Positions 1-11,020 are shown, counted from the stretch's first letter. The stretch is DNA of 64,000 bases from Gnetum montanum (GCA_015680685.1 MNCI01030902.1:650502-714501), one strand, 5' to 3'. Program-made: numbers and translations. Notes: generated by a model from the letters alone, not told the origin.

Positions 1-372
1 AGTGTGTTGTAATGGTGGTAACAACTATACTCAGCCATCTCCCAAATCTAGGCCAAACACCTTAACCCTATTAGCTACTGACTGGTTCCTTCTCCATGCC
101 TACTCATGATTACCCCATTGATCAGAAACCTCAAAATGCCTCGACTTGCCCTAGGAAATATGGCTTCTATTATGTTGGCCGCCTCCTCCTCCTCTAGGGA
201 TGACCAAACAATCATATTGAAGTCGTCGAGGAGGAATTGTAAGAAGTCTTGTGCCCCTTTCCTAAACTAGACCCCCCTCTCTCCCACATGTATCTAGGGA
301 GGAGGAGCATTGGCCATAGGTTTTCTCACATGACACAGGACCCCTCTAATTTCTAAATCAATCATGATTGGC
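1..372 (-). pseudogene. Antisense FCP1/SCP-like phosphatase exon (partial) in Tat-1
   Basis: Read on the minus strand from about 372 down to 1, this stretch encodes a degenerate domain that aligns with the first exon of the antisense gene in Tat-2 (54893-54436). Shared landmarks are a hydrophobic strand ending in GVLC, then DFLQFLLDDFNMIVWSS, then a helix ending in IFPRAS.GILRF, then IWEMAEYSCYHHYNT. In the FCP1/SCP branch of the HAD superfamily the order is DxDGT/V-type nucleophile motif, R-P-G..EFL, WSS/TA motif, and a final TL..DD segment. The nucleophile position reads Glu here, as in Tat-2. Two in-frame TAG codons are present. The rest of the gene would lie left of the window. Orientation is opposite to the retrotransposon. 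Confidence 0.6.
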
Positions 373-1383
373 CTTAGCCCCATCCTACACAACGCGACTA
401 GCAAGTGTTAGCATCATGTCTAAGTGCAATACACACGCAACGTAGAAATACGTAGCAATCCACACATATAGTGTAACATAACCCTATTTTTGCACATAGC
501 ATAGCGAGAACATGAAAGCATTAGCATAGCAAAAATAGCCTAGCATAGCAACAGAGCAATTAACCTTGACAGGGTGACTAACAATATGCCCTAACAGAAC
601 ACATGTCACACTCTCACATCATGCATGGCCCAACCCTCCTCAGGGTCCTACATCATGCCTTTCGAAGGTCAAGTAATTTAAATTGCGTGAACCCTCGTAG
701 TTATAATGACCGCAGCGGTGGCGCTTTAAGTGACCTTGCATGCAATGATGGCGTAACGATTATGCACTCGCTGCAACCGAGACGAAAATAGTGATGATGC
801 AAATGCCAAGACAACGCAACAACAAAAAATGCAAATGGAACTAGGATGCAAAATGAAAGCAGAGAATAACGGAAGAAAAAAATGATAACACAATCGAGAA
901 AAAATAGAGGGAGCATAATAGCCTACCATGTCAATGGCGTGTCCTTCCACGCCATGACATGCGCTTGTGTCATGCACCCTAGGGTTTGCTTCACCTCCTT
1001 GACCTTTGCAAGTGCCAAATTTATGTGTTCCTTTGTTGGATCCATTGTCCTACTTGCAAACTTATTTTCCTTGTCGTTGTGCAGAAAACCGCCTTGCTCA
1101 CTATTAGCACAATTGCTCCAAACTTGCCTTGTGCTCCGAATATGGGCTCTGCGCTCTTACAGTGAGAATGAAAAGATTACCAAGGTTTAATCCCTATTTA
1201 TGTCCGTAATGGTAAAAAAGGAAAACTTGCGGCTCTCTCTCTCCATTTAATGCAGAGTACGTTGTACAGCGTAGCATGCTCGCCACGACATCATAGCACT
1301 ATTAGGATTAAAACCTTGACATGCTTCAAGTTGATTACTTGCTTTCCCAAAAAACAAAAAAAAAACATATTTTCGATTATCCT
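373..1383. other. Spacer between antisense exon and pol in Tat-1
   Basis: I see no coding potential I would defend. The stretch is rich in scattered TAGCATAGC-like motifs, for example around 480-560 and 1265-1290, resembling the hairpin stems of the Tat-1 LTR. It corresponds to 54900-56770 of Tat-2. Confidence 0.5.
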
Positions 1384-1512
1384 GGTCTGGAAAGACCTTA
1401 AACTAGCAATCGTAGCATAGTTGCGCTTTTATTGGTCCAAAAAGACCTTAAACTAGCAAACTCCAGCATAGTTGCAACTTTTGCGGTCTAAAAAGAACTT
1501 AAACTAGCATGT
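1384..1512 (+). repeat. Three ~50-bp repeat units upstream of pol (Tat-1)
   Basis: Three units share the core AAAGACCTTAAACTAGCA, at about 1391, 1441 and 1492, giving a period of about 50 bp. The same core recurs in the large array after pol (5276-5690) and in the matching places of Tat-2, so related repeats flank pol on both sides. Confidence 0.75.
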
Positions 1513-1746
1513 TTCAATCTATTATACATTTGTAGTCTGCAATGACACTCATGTTTTTTTCATTGGCAGTTTTACATTTTCTCCTTAGTAGTTTCACATT
1601 GTCATGTTGACAGTTTACATTTTACCTAATAGCAGCTCTACATATCCATGCCATAATGGTCTTCCATGACTTTAAATTGGAAAAATTTTAATCTCTACAT
1701 CATACATTTCATCATTTCTTTGCAAGTATTTGTTATACACGATTAA

Positions 1747-1791
1747 TACTAACAGGTGCCTCTTAACTAGGGCTTCATCTCATTTTTACAG
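1747..1791 (+). promoter_or_regulatory. Candidate 3' splice site before pol (Tat-1)
   Basis: A TACTAAC branch-point-like sequence (1747-1753) is followed by a pyrimidine-rich run ending in TTTTTACAG at 1791. The homologous position in Tat-2 (56967) also ends a pyrimidine-rich run in AG. Ogre/Tat elements are known to splice an intron between gag-side and pol-side coding regions, so this may be that acceptor. Confidence 0.5.
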
Positions 1792-1961
1792 GTTAAGCAA
1801 AAATGTAAAGCCATTGCAAACTCTCCACACCTTTAGCCCTAGCAGGTCCACATGGCAAGCTCACGAGATAATTGAACCCAGACCTAATCGACTAGGGGTC
1901 AACCATAGCTAGCACCATAGCATCTTTAGAAGCATCCCCAAACTAGCTCGAGCACCTAGTT

Positions 1962-3530
1962 CGAACCCTAGATTTAGAGGTCAGGGATGTAGCTGAAGAC
2001 CCTCTCGTTGAGACACTTGTGACCATGCCCAAGGGGGAGGTAAAAACATTAAAGCTTAGCTCCCTCCTAGACACACAAACACATGAAAAAGTAGCCAAAA
2101 TTTTGCAAGAAAACATCGACATCTTGGAATGCGCATGCAGTGACATGCCAGGTTTAGACCCGTGGCTGATACATCACAACATCGTCCTAGACCCACGCAT
2201 GAAGGTAGTCAAGAAAAAGGCTTGAAAAATCAAACCAAAAATTACACTAGCCGTAAGGGACAAAATCACCAAGCTATACCAAGCTGGTTTCATCTACACA
2301 ATTGATTATTCGGAATGGGTGTCCAACATTGTCGTAGTTTCCAAGAAAATGGGAGGAATACAAATCTGCATAGAATTCTGGGATCTGAATAAAGCAACGA
2401 TCAAGGATGACTTCCCACTTCCAAGCATTGATCAACTCATTGCAACTATGGTCGGTCATGCCCTACTATCCTTCATGGATGGCTTCTTTAGCTACAACCA
2501 AATTTGCATCAACCTGGAACATTGACTAACAATAACCTTCATGACCCCATGGGGGACATTCTGTTACACCATGATGCCTTTTGCGCTCAAGAATGCTGAA
2601 GCAACCTACCAACGAGCCATGACTTACATCTTCAATGATTACATCCTAGAAATACTAAATGACTACGTGGATGATATAGAAGTCAAGTCCAAAGATGTAG
2701 CTGATCATCCACATGATCTAGGGGTAGTTCTCAAGTGTTGCCAAATGCACGACTTATGCCTTAATCCTAAGAAGTGTGTCTTCGGTGTGAAAACCATATG
2801 TGTGTTAGGATTCGTAGTATCAAAGGCTGGAATAAGGGTGGACCCTGACAAAGTTAAGGCCATCATTAACCTAGCACCTCCTACAAACCTTAAGGAGTTA
2901 CATGGCTTCCAAGGTAGGGTACAGTTCATCCGAAGGTTTATAGCAAAGTTGATTGACAACTTACACCCCATGCAACATCTTCTAAAGAAGGGGGTTGACT
3001 TTGAGTGGATAACCTAGTGTCAAAAAGCCTTCAACAACTTGAAGGAAGAGCTTTCGCACCTCCCAACTGTGCATCCGCCACAATGGGACCAGCCTTTCTT
3101 CATCTACCTTGCCACCTCCAACACATCTATCGCAACACTACTATGTCAGAAACGGGACGACGGATCTAAGATACTAGTTTACTACGTGAGTCATGCGTTA
3201 ATAGTGCATGAGGAAAAATACAATGAAGTAGAGAGGAATTACCTTGCCTTAGTATTTGCACTAAAACTGTGGAGGCACTATCTATTTCTCAATGTGGTCA
3301 ACATCATTTGCAAAAGCAACATACTCCAGGCTATCACTAACAACCTATATGAAAGCAATAAGATAGCCTGATGGAAAGTAATAACTACGGAGTTCAACCT
3401 ACACTATGTAAGCCAGTCATCGACTAAGGGTCAAGCCATAGCAATGCAACTTATAGCCTTACCCGTCGATGACCATGCAACCATAGATCCTGAATTCCCC
3501 AATGACCATGTTGGCACAATCAACATCATT
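1962..3530 (+). pseudogene. Tat-1 pol: reverse transcriptase and RNase H
   Basis: The enzyme would copy element RNA into DNA inside the virus-like particle. One reading frame runs almost unbroken through this region. Visible RT landmarks are LPSIDQL, LLSFMDGFFSYNQI, the MTPWGTFCYTMMPFALKNA block and the catalytic box LNDYVDDIEVKSK at 2658-2696, with both Asp kept. The connection follows, then RNase H with KILVYYVSHAL, KYNEVERNYLALVFAL and the final WKVI...FNLHYV block; its first catalytic Asp region is degraded. Stops at 2523 (TGA), 3015 (TAG) and 3369 (TGA) break the frame. At the second and third, Tat-2 has CAA in the aligned columns, or CAG is the simplest ancestor, so these look like C-to-T losses. 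A protease motif is not visible upstream. Confidence 0.85.
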
Positions 3531-3540
3531 CCATCACACC

Positions 3541-3990
3541 TAGAAGCTACTTTACACTTTGATGGTGCTTCAACCTCATGAGGAGGTAGCGCAACTGCTG
3601 TCGTTACGTTCCCCTTTGGAGAAATGTACCTATTTTCTTATCATTTTGTGTTCCCATGCACCAACAACATGGTAGAGTATGAGGGGCTACTTAGAGGCCT
3701 CTTGGCTGCCCAAGCACTATGCATACACCACTTGGAAATTCATGGTGATTTGCAACTAGTTGTGAATCAAATCACCAAGGTCTATGCCTACAAAGTTATG
3801 CACCTACAACCCAACTACGACATAGAAAAAGCCTGCTTAAGCAGTTTGCAACCACATATGTGCAACATGTGCCACTAAACCACAACACCGTGGTAGATGC
3901 CTTAGCAAACCTTGTATTAAACATTCCACCACACTCGTTCATAAGTCTACCTACTTCGATTGATGAATTTATTGAGCCTATCACTTAGGC
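3541..3990 (+). pseudogene. Tat-1 archaeal-type RNase H (second RNase H)
   Basis: This is the extra RNase H that defines the Tat/Ogre lineage, placed between the classical RNase H and integrase. The three acidic residues are recognisable: Asp in LHFDGAST, Glu in NNMVEYEGLL and Asp in EIHGDLQLVVNQI. The domain continues after a frameshift near 3860 as NHNTVVDALANL. A TGA at about 3580 replaces an aromatic codon (Tat-2 has TAC). The catalytic residues are better kept here than in Tat-2, where two Asp are Asn. Confidence 0.8.
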
Positions 3991-4185
3991 AAGACACGTG
4001 GCCTCTATCAGTGCTACGGATACCCACGAGTGGTACGCTAACATTAAAGCCTACCTGCAACATGGCGAACCACCAAGTGGATTGACATCTACTCAAAGAG
4101 ATGTGATCCACAAGCATGATCGGTAATATACACTCATGGGGAATGACACCCTATGCCAACATTCTTATGATAGGATATTGCTAGC

Positions 4186-5272
4186 ATGCGTGGGTGGGGA
4201 GTAGGTGCAGAAGGTAGTTAATGAAGTGCATGAGGGACTGTGTTGTGGACACATAGCACCTAAGGCTATGGCTACCAAAATCAGACGCCTAGGGTACTAT
4301 TGGCCCCACATGGAGTGCAACTGCTTGTCAAAAGTCAAGACATGTGACACGTGCTAGAGATACGCAAATCTCATACACATCTCACCTATGGGCCTACCCA
4401 ACACAAATCACATGGCCTTTCCAATGATGGAGACTAAACCTCATAGGACCTATCACACCTAAGTCCTCTGTAGGACATAGCTTCATTATCACCACCACTA
4501 AGTATTTTACTAAGTGGGTGGAAGCTATTCCCCTAAGGAAAATGACATCTTAGCAAATCTACCATTTCATCATGGATAACATCATGACAAGGTTTGGGCT
4601 TCCAATGACTATTGTAACTAACAATGGGCCACAATTCAGTAGTACAGAAACCCAAACCTTCTATAGCAACCTAGGCATTAAGTAATCATTCTCCTCCCCA
4701 TACTACCCATAGGTGAATGAATAGGTGGAGGCTACAAATAAGTCCATCATCAACTTGCTAAAGTGGATACTTGGCAACAGCAAGAGGCAGTGGCATGAGC
4801 AAATCCTCTATGTTCTCTGGGCCTACAGAACGACACGTAGAACTATGACAAGTAAGACTCCTTACATAGCCTTTTTTATAGATTTGAAGCTGTGTTGCCT
4901 CTTCAGTTGCAGGTACCATCACTCTGGATGATCCTCGTAGATGTCATGAGTGAGGCCCAAAACAACGAGTCGTGGATCATCGACCTTGACTCAGTAGAGG
5001 AGGAGTGCGCATAGACGATGAGATGCATAGAGCACTACTAGAGCAAGCAATAGCAAAATCACCATGCAAACTTGCATTGATGGCTAGTACAGAAGGGAGA
5101 CCTCGTCCTCAATGCTGTTCGTGAGCATGTGAGCAAATTATTAGCCAACTAGGAATGCCCTTACATGGTCACCAAAGCCTTCGAGAATGGAGCCTTCAAA
5201 CTGGTGAACATGGACAACAACGAGTTCGCCAACTCGGTAAATCACTTGTACCTCAAGCCGTACTACATCTAA
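4186..5272 (+). pseudogene. Tat-1 integrase and pol C-terminus
   Basis: The integrase would insert element cDNA. The N-terminal HHCC zinc region reads VHEGLCCGHIAP and then KTCDTC*RYANL. The core is broken by frameshifts but contains the DNGP-like box (NNGPQFSS at about 4620), YYP*VNE*VEATNKSI with the catalytic Glu, and WAYRTTRRTMTSKTPY near 4815-4865. The C-terminal module ends with GDLVLNAVREHVSKLLAN, NGAFKLVNMD and HLYLKPYYI before a stop at about 5270, as expected for Tat integrases. Most stops are TAG where Tat-2 or the family has Gln. Confidence 0.8.
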
Positions 5273-5275
5273 AGC

Positions 5276-5690
5276 ATGAAGATAATGAGTGCCACCCCCT
5301 ATGATGTTAAACTAGCAACAACATCTAGCAACATCCACTACAATGATAAACTGACAATAGCATCAAGCAACGTTCGCTATGATGATAAACTGGCAACATC
5401 AACCAGCATCCACAATGATGTTAAACTAGTGGCATCGAGCATCATTTACTACAACAATAAACTGGCAACCATGAAAACCAACGTCCTCTATGACATTAAA
5501 CTGGTAACAACCATCTGCTATGACATAAAACTGGCACAGCTAGTCTGCTATGACTATAAACTGGCATGACACATCCGCTATGATGTTAAACTAGCATGTA
5601 CAGTTTTTTGGGACCTTAAACCAACACAGCAGTCCGCTAGGACTCTAAACTAGCACACAGTCTACCAAGACCTTAAACTAGGTTCATGTC
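5276..5690 (+). repeat. Degenerate tandem repeat after pol (Tat-1 3' UTR)
   Basis: About a dozen units carry the core YTATGAYRTTAAACTRGCA, spaced about 28-40 bp, for example near 5298, 5338, 5373, 5411, 5449, 5489, 5518, 5548, 5579 and 5637. The array begins directly after the pol stop. The array gives an accidental open frame of 97 codons, which I do not treat as a gene. Tat-2 has the matching array at 60433-60870. Tandem repeats in this 3' UTR are a known habit of Tat/Ogre elements and can seed satellites. Confidence 0.85.
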
Positions 5691-6714
5691 ACGTCCCTAG
5701 TGTCCATCTACGTCAAGTACACATCGAACAAGCATGCATAGTGCCGATGTGGGGGTTGGACGTTGTAGCTCCAGAACGTAGTTCATGATGCAGTGGGAAC
5801 ATGATCTAGAATGCACGTGATGCCACCACCCTTGGCATCATGCTAACCATTTAGAGATGTCATATGATGTCACATTGGCCCTCTAGACCTATCGTCACCA
5901 CGACCCATCGCCCTGACGGTAGTTCCTTGGTCAATGCCGACAACTGGAGTTCTCGTAGTCTTGTGGCCTAGCCACAATATTGTTATCCTCCATCCCCCTA
6001 CCAACACCTAGGCTTACACAACATTTAGCTATGTGGTAGCTGATCCCATAGCTGAACTGAGAATGCATGCCTTTGGTAGGGATTCTAAAGCATCCGCACT
6101 CACAGCAACTTTCGGTGCCTTCGATGCTATCTCCTCCATGCTGGTGCTACCAAGGCCATTGCTGGCCTTTCTACTTTGGACACCATGCACCAGCACGGGT
6201 GTCCATGAGCTTCAACAATGTCTGCAACAAGCAAGACCCTAGCTCTTGCTTCACATCTCACTCTCCATCGTGCTTATAGGGTGTGGCCAAGAGTATGTCC
6301 AAGCCATAGCAGCAAGTGCTACAGCATCGCGAAGTGAGTACCTTGCCTAACTTGACTACCTCAAAGTGTAAATTCCATGACATGTGTAACACAGCTCACC
6401 ACATGGGAAGCATCTGTAGGTAGGTCAAAACCCTTTGCAGATGTAACGAAGCTCATCCTGCAAAGGAAACACCTATCCTACGCGAGGTTGAAGGTTAGAG
6501 TAAAGATGAAAATGTGAACAAGTCCATCATGAACACTCCAATGAGGAACTTTGCTAAACCTCATCTTTTCCCTCTGCCTAGAAACCAATGCAACACTCTC
6601 AAGCGCAACCAAGAAACATCTTGACACTCACCAAGTAGCAATGTTAGCATCGGGCCTTCTATGGTGTTTCATTTTCTTTGTCAATGTCTCTCAAGCCCAT
6701 CCTCCAGACGTCGA
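5691..6714. other. Tat-1 3' UTR, no gene
   Basis: Noncoding stretch between the repeat array and the polypurine tract. I see no gene. The last 150 bases align with the matching part of Tat-2 (about 62000-62140). Confidence 0.5.
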
Positions 6715-6728
6715 CAAAGAGGGACCAA
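6715..6728 (+). promoter_or_regulatory. Polypurine tract of Tat-1
   Basis: The sequence CAAAGAGGGACCAA lies immediately before the 3' LTR start TGAAACA. Tat-2 has CAAAGAGGGGTCAA in the same place (62141-62154). This is the plus-strand primer site. Confidence 0.75.
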
Positions 6729-6924
6729 TGAAACATCCCAAAATTTGAAGACATCCTTGCTTCACTAGGCCTTTGCAATTCATGTAGCATTACAACAATT
6801 CTTTAGGAGATGGATGCTCTAATTTTTAGACTATCCACTTCAGCAAATTTTCTAAGTTAAGAAGCCTTGCTACACTACACTACACCATGTAGCATAGCAA
6901 ACTTTAGAAGACATTTGCAGAAGT

Positions 6925-7460
6925 AGTGCTATGCTACGCTATCCCACATAGCGTAGCACAGCCTAGCAAAAGTTGGACGACTAGTCCCCTTGCCTGACTT
7001 CAAGCCCTTCAACAATGTCTTCTTCCATCAGAAAGTAGCGAACTTGGCCAAAATCAAGTCATGTTTGCTGCTATGCTACGCTAAGCTACATGGCGCGGTG
7101 AGGCGTAGCAATTCTGCGGAAGTTGACAGACGGCATCTCAAAGGGTGGGATGAGCAAGTTTGCAAACTTCACAATGCAAAAGACAAAGTTTGTAGATTGG
7201 AAACGTTTTTGCAGCTAAGGATAGTTGCTATGCTATGATACGGTACGTAGCGTAGCATAGCGTAGCAAATCTGCAACTAGCAGCACAACACTACGAAGGT
7301 TCCCAACACATGCAACGGGACACAACACAGATCTTTTGCTTGAAACTGACGGTTACGCTACACTACACTGTGTAGCATATCATAGTGTGATAAGATGCCA
7401 TACTACACCAAACATTCTACGCTACAAAGCATGGCAAGGCATGGCAAGTGGTTACGCGAC
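6925..7460. repeat. Hairpin-forming inverted repeats in Tat-1 U3
   Basis: The best hairpin has a 15-bp arm at 6928-6942 pairing with 6948-6962 with one mismatch around a 5-base loop. Its stem is built on GCTACGCTAT/ATAGCGTAGC. Further copies of the TGCTATGCTA / TAGCATAGCGTAGC type occur near 7068-7110, 7225-7268 and 7350-7440. Tat-2 LTRs hold hairpins in the same region with a different stem sequence. Confidence 0.7.
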
Positions 7461-7639
7461 ATTAATGCACCTCACCTAATTGCACCGTTGCTCTGACAAC
7501 ATAATTACGATGCAGTAGGTTTGTAATTACGACATGGTAGGCTCGCCCAACGGTCATGCAGGCACATGCAACATAGATAGGTCAACATAAGCCTAGGGCA
7601 TGTCGCATCTAAACTGCATCTTTTGCATGCCCTCAGCCC

Positions 7640-7647
7640 TATAAATA
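7640..7647 (+). promoter_or_regulatory. TATA box of Tat-1 LTR
   Basis: TATAAATA lies in the context CAGCCCTATAAATACCCC. Tat-2 LTRs have the same context at 63167 and, with one change, at 48513. It marks the U3/R border. Confidence 0.7.
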
Positions 7648-8279
7648 CCCCAATGATCATCAAGGTCTAGGGTTCAGTTTCGATTTTTTGAGAAATCTAG
7701 TTGGTTAACAATTTTTTTGCTTGACATGAAAAAGTTAGCATTGTAACCTTGAGCATTGTAGGATTTTTGTTTAACATTATAAGAAGTTAGCGCTTTTAGT
7801 TAGCATTTCGTTCTTCTCTTTGCTAACACCTTGGTAGAACCTCGCATTATTGACGACTAAGTTCACATTCAAGCACACAGCCATCCTGCTCTACACATCT
7901 TGGTTACTCTTGGGATCTTTGCACTTCCCAATGCTATGCAACCGATTGTATCCATCTTGACAAAGTGAGGTTATAGCTTCGAAATGGAGAATTTTTCTAA
8001 CTACATTTTACATTATCTCTTGTTTACTATTGCATTTTACATTATTTTCTATCTGTTTTGCATTTAAGAATTAATTCATGCTATCAATTTCATTTTCAAA
8101 TTACACATTGCAAAAGGTTATAGAAACACTGACTAAATCCCTTTCTGATCAACTAGACCACTTAGGGCACCCCATTTCCATCCCATCCAGCATGGCCCTC
8201 CAGCGGAGACAAGGTCGAGACTGTCCGTGGTCGATGACTCATCGATGTTTTCCAGCCACTGATGTTTTCGATTGCTACA

Positions 8280-8690
8280 ATGGACCCCACAAAATAAATT
8301 TCCCTTATGTCAAAAGTTTTTAGTGACTGTATTTAGTGTTGTGGTCCTTTGTATTTGGCCATAACTCCTCCATCTCTTTGGCATCACTCACAAGATTTCA
8401 TGAAAGTGTGGGCATCTCTAAACAAGGTAGGTAAAAAATAGCTTGCCATCATTAGCTTGAGTGCCATTCTATGCCCTACATAATGGCCATTGCATGGTCC
8501 TTCATGGGCATCCTATAAGACTCTTTTTTGGTCACATTCTAGCACATACCATTTAATGCATCCATTTGCACAAATCTTGCATAGATTTCCATTTATTTCC
8601 ATGTGTATTTTTGCTCCATGAAGGAATTGTTCTCATTGGTTTTTAGTCCATTCAATAGGAAGCTCTTGTCTTCATAAATATGTTAGATAT
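8280..8690 (-). pseudogene. Ath-1 integrase, truncated by Tat-1
   Basis: The minus strand reads DAHEGPCNGHYVGHRM, then KSCE*CQRDGGVMAKYKGP, the HHCC zinc region of a Ty3/gypsy integrase. It continues to FDIREIYFVGSI, which matches FDIWGIDFMGSI in Ath-3. The reading stops exactly at the Tat-1 LTR boundary, so the DDE core is missing from this window and should lie on the far side of Tat-1. Confidence 0.75.
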
Positions 8691-8698
8691 TCTACCAT

Positions 8699-9351
8699 TC
8701 ATGGCTTCCCTATTACACTTATAGCTTGTATTATTTTGATAAATTCATCCTCATTAGGAAATTGGTCTGATAAAAGTTCTAGTTGATCTTTGAAATCCCA
8801 TTTCAACTTTGATAGATGATTAGCTACCACATTTTCTATTCCCTTTTTCTCAATCTTTGTGATGTAGAATTCTTGTAGGATAATGAGCCATCTTATTACT
8901 CTAGGACTAACCATTGATTTATTCATGAGAAATTGGATGACACTATGATTGGTATGGACATAGATCTGATACTTGAGCACATAATGTCTGAACTTCTCAA
9001 GCGCATACACCATGGCTATCAACTTATTTTCTATTATGGTATAATTTAATTATGCTTCAATGATGCTCTTGTTGTAAGAATATATATAATAAGGTCTCTT
9101 TTGATCATTTTATTGTGTTCTATTGCACCAGGTACATAGTTAGAAGCATCGATCATGATATGAAAAGATCTTGACCAATCTAGAGCATGGAGGATTGATG
9201 TCTCCACTATTTTTTTCTTAAAAGCTTCAAATGTGTTTTCACATGACTCTGTCCATTCAAAGGGTGCATCCTTCTTCATCAATTTCATGAGCGATTTGGC
9301 TATCTTTGAAAACTTTTCTATGAATCCTCTATAATATCCCATGTGGCCCAA
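8699..9351 (-). pseudogene. Ath-1 RNase H
   Basis: The region carries LGHMGYYRGFIEKFSKIAK, PFEWTESCENTFEAFK and FHIMIDASNYVPGA, then AMVYALEKFRHYVL, TNHSVIQFLMNKS and VIRWLIILQEF, ending in VVANHLSKL. This is the RT connection plus RNase H of an Athila-like pol. The Asp of MIDASN is present. A frame break near 9030-9050 separates the two halves. It lies directly before the integrase fragment. Confidence 0.85.
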
Positions 9352-9359
9352 GAATGATC

Positions 9360-10060
9360 TTACATATTTGACTATTTGTGGTCTTTAAGTGATATTCTAG
9401 ATGACTCTAATCTTTTTAGGATCTACCTCAATACCTTTTTGGAATATTTTATTTCCCAACACTATACTTTCCTAGACTATGACATGGCTCTTATGCTAGT
9501 TAGGCTTAATATTGATTTCAACACATCTTTTTAGTACATGCTCTAAACGGTCCAATGCTTATTTGGAATCTAGTCCATCTATTGAAAAGTCATCCACAAA
9601 TACTTCTATGCCATTTTCAATTTGCTTCTAGAAGATGCTAAGCACAATTCTTAAGAATATGGCTAGTGCATTTCAAAGATCGAAGGGTGTCTACTTGTAG
9701 GAAAGCATTCCCCATGGACTAGTGAACATTATTTTCTCTTGGTCTTTAGGTGTAATGCAGATCTAGATATATCCACTATATCCATCCAAAACACTACAAT
9801 ATTCATCTCTTGCAATGGTGTCCGAGACTTGATCAATAAATGGTAAAGAGAAGTAATCCTTAAATGTAGTAATGTTCAACATCCAAAAGTCAATCCAGAT
9901 TTGCCATTTACCCCCTCCTTTGGAACAATTACTAAAGGCTTGATCCATTCACTATTCGCAATATGATAGATGAATTCTACCTTTAGTAATTTTTCCAACT
10001 TTTGCTTGACTACTTATTTTAGTTTAGGATTGGACCTTCATTGGGGTTGGTGTCTTGGTT
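9360..10060 (-). pseudogene. Ath-1 reverse transcriptase
   Basis: Landmarks on the minus strand are VEFIYHIANSEWIKPLVIV, KDYFSLPFIDQV and LDGYSGYI, then the catalytic box GIEVFVDDFS at about 9583-9606 with both Asp kept. The phrase KDxFxLPFIDQ followed by a Y-S-x-LDGYSGY block is typical of the Athila group. Frameshifts and stops are numerous. Confidence 0.8.
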
Positions 10061-10399
10061 TGACTGTAGGGTTAATATACATTCAGTGTTGGTAAATTCA
10101 TGGATCAATTCCTATGATCTCATCATAAGACCATGCAAAAGCTATGGGCCATCTATTTATCACTTCCAATAGCTTCCTTCTCTATTCTTCTATTAGAGTG
10201 GTGCAATTATTACCAACTTTTTGTTAATTAGAAATGCATATTCCAATGTGGCTGGTAGGGCCTTTAGTTCCAACAATTTTGGTTCCATAATGTTTGGGAT
10301 CTCCAAGCATCCCTAATTTATCTCTTCTTCTTGATTTGTTCATGGGTGGAAGTGCCTTTCCCTTAATTCTTCTAACTTATCAATATCTTCAATGTAGGC

Positions 10400-11020
10400 A
10401 CTAACAATTTATTCTTCTCTTCCATGTATTTATTTAATTAAATCTCTTCATTTGTGATCAACCACTGGGTGCCTTCTTGTTGTGTGGCTATTGCATATAG
10501 ACATTTCTACACATAGATTTCTTCTACACATTTGTTGCATGCTTTTGTAGCCTCTTGTCTAATATCTCATATTCTTTACATCTAATTGCACCCATTATCA
10601 CTATATGTGATTCATGGAACTCTCTTTCTTTGTATAACACCAGCTTCATATTCCTTGAAAATCTCCAAGGAAAAGTCACGAATTCCAAGATTTTCATCAA
10701 CAGTGCTAAGCTAAGCTCTTCCCATAATAATTGAAAAATTTCCTTTAGTTTTTCCTACATGAATGACTAGAAATCCATAGGGTAAGACCATCCACTCATG
10801 GTTGTAATCACATGATCTAGTTATCCTGGTGGAATTATGATTAACTAGTCTGGAAGCTCTAATTAGATGTTACTCTTCTTTAGAAATGGTAGATTCCAGG
10901 CTTGATACATGTCTTGTAAGATCAAGATCACTCCTGATCAAAAATCAAGTAGAGCTTTGCATGGTCTTTGGAGATAAAATAAGGGGCTTCCTTGATTAAT
11001 TTGTTTTTGTGGAAGGGCTT
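10400..11020 (-). pseudogene. Ath-1 protease and linker
   Basis: The minus strand reads RPCKALLDF*SGVILI, then MYQAWNLPFLKKSNI, the pattern of the Athila-type aspartic protease (ALLDLGAS in intact members). The linker to RT follows. The active-site Asp is present, but the next residues are broken by a stop. Confidence 0.6.

Larger units (their letters stand above)
1..8279 (+). mobile_element. Tat-1, 5'-truncated Tat-type Ty3/gypsy retrotransposon
   Basis: The part in the window holds, in order, an antisense phosphatase-like exon, a spacer, a short repeat cluster, a pol gene (RT, RNase H, archaeal RNase H, integrase), a tandem-repeat 3' UTR, a polypurine tract and a 3' LTR. The dual RNase H is the hallmark of the Tat/Ogre group. 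The 5' LTR and gag lie left of the window. The right flank (8280 onward, minus) is the integrase of an Athila-like element, so Tat-1 is nested in it. Many in-frame stops show that it is dead. Confidence 0.85.
6729..8279 (+). repeat. 3' LTR of Tat-1
   Basis: The LTR is 1551 bp, starts TGAAACAT and ends CTACA, matching the termini of the Tat-2 LTRs (47436-49164 and 62155-63822). It contains a TATA box at 7640 and a U3 rich in inverted repeats. The downstream neighbour on the minus strand is Ath-1 integrase. Overall identity to the Tat-2 LTRs is low except near the termini and the TATA region, so the two are different subfamilies or old. Confidence 0.75.

Noticed and set aside
5276-5569. 97-codon open frame in the 3' UTR of Tat-1
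   Set aside because: It is produced by the tandem repeat. The repetitive translation follows the repeat unit and is not kept in Tat-2.
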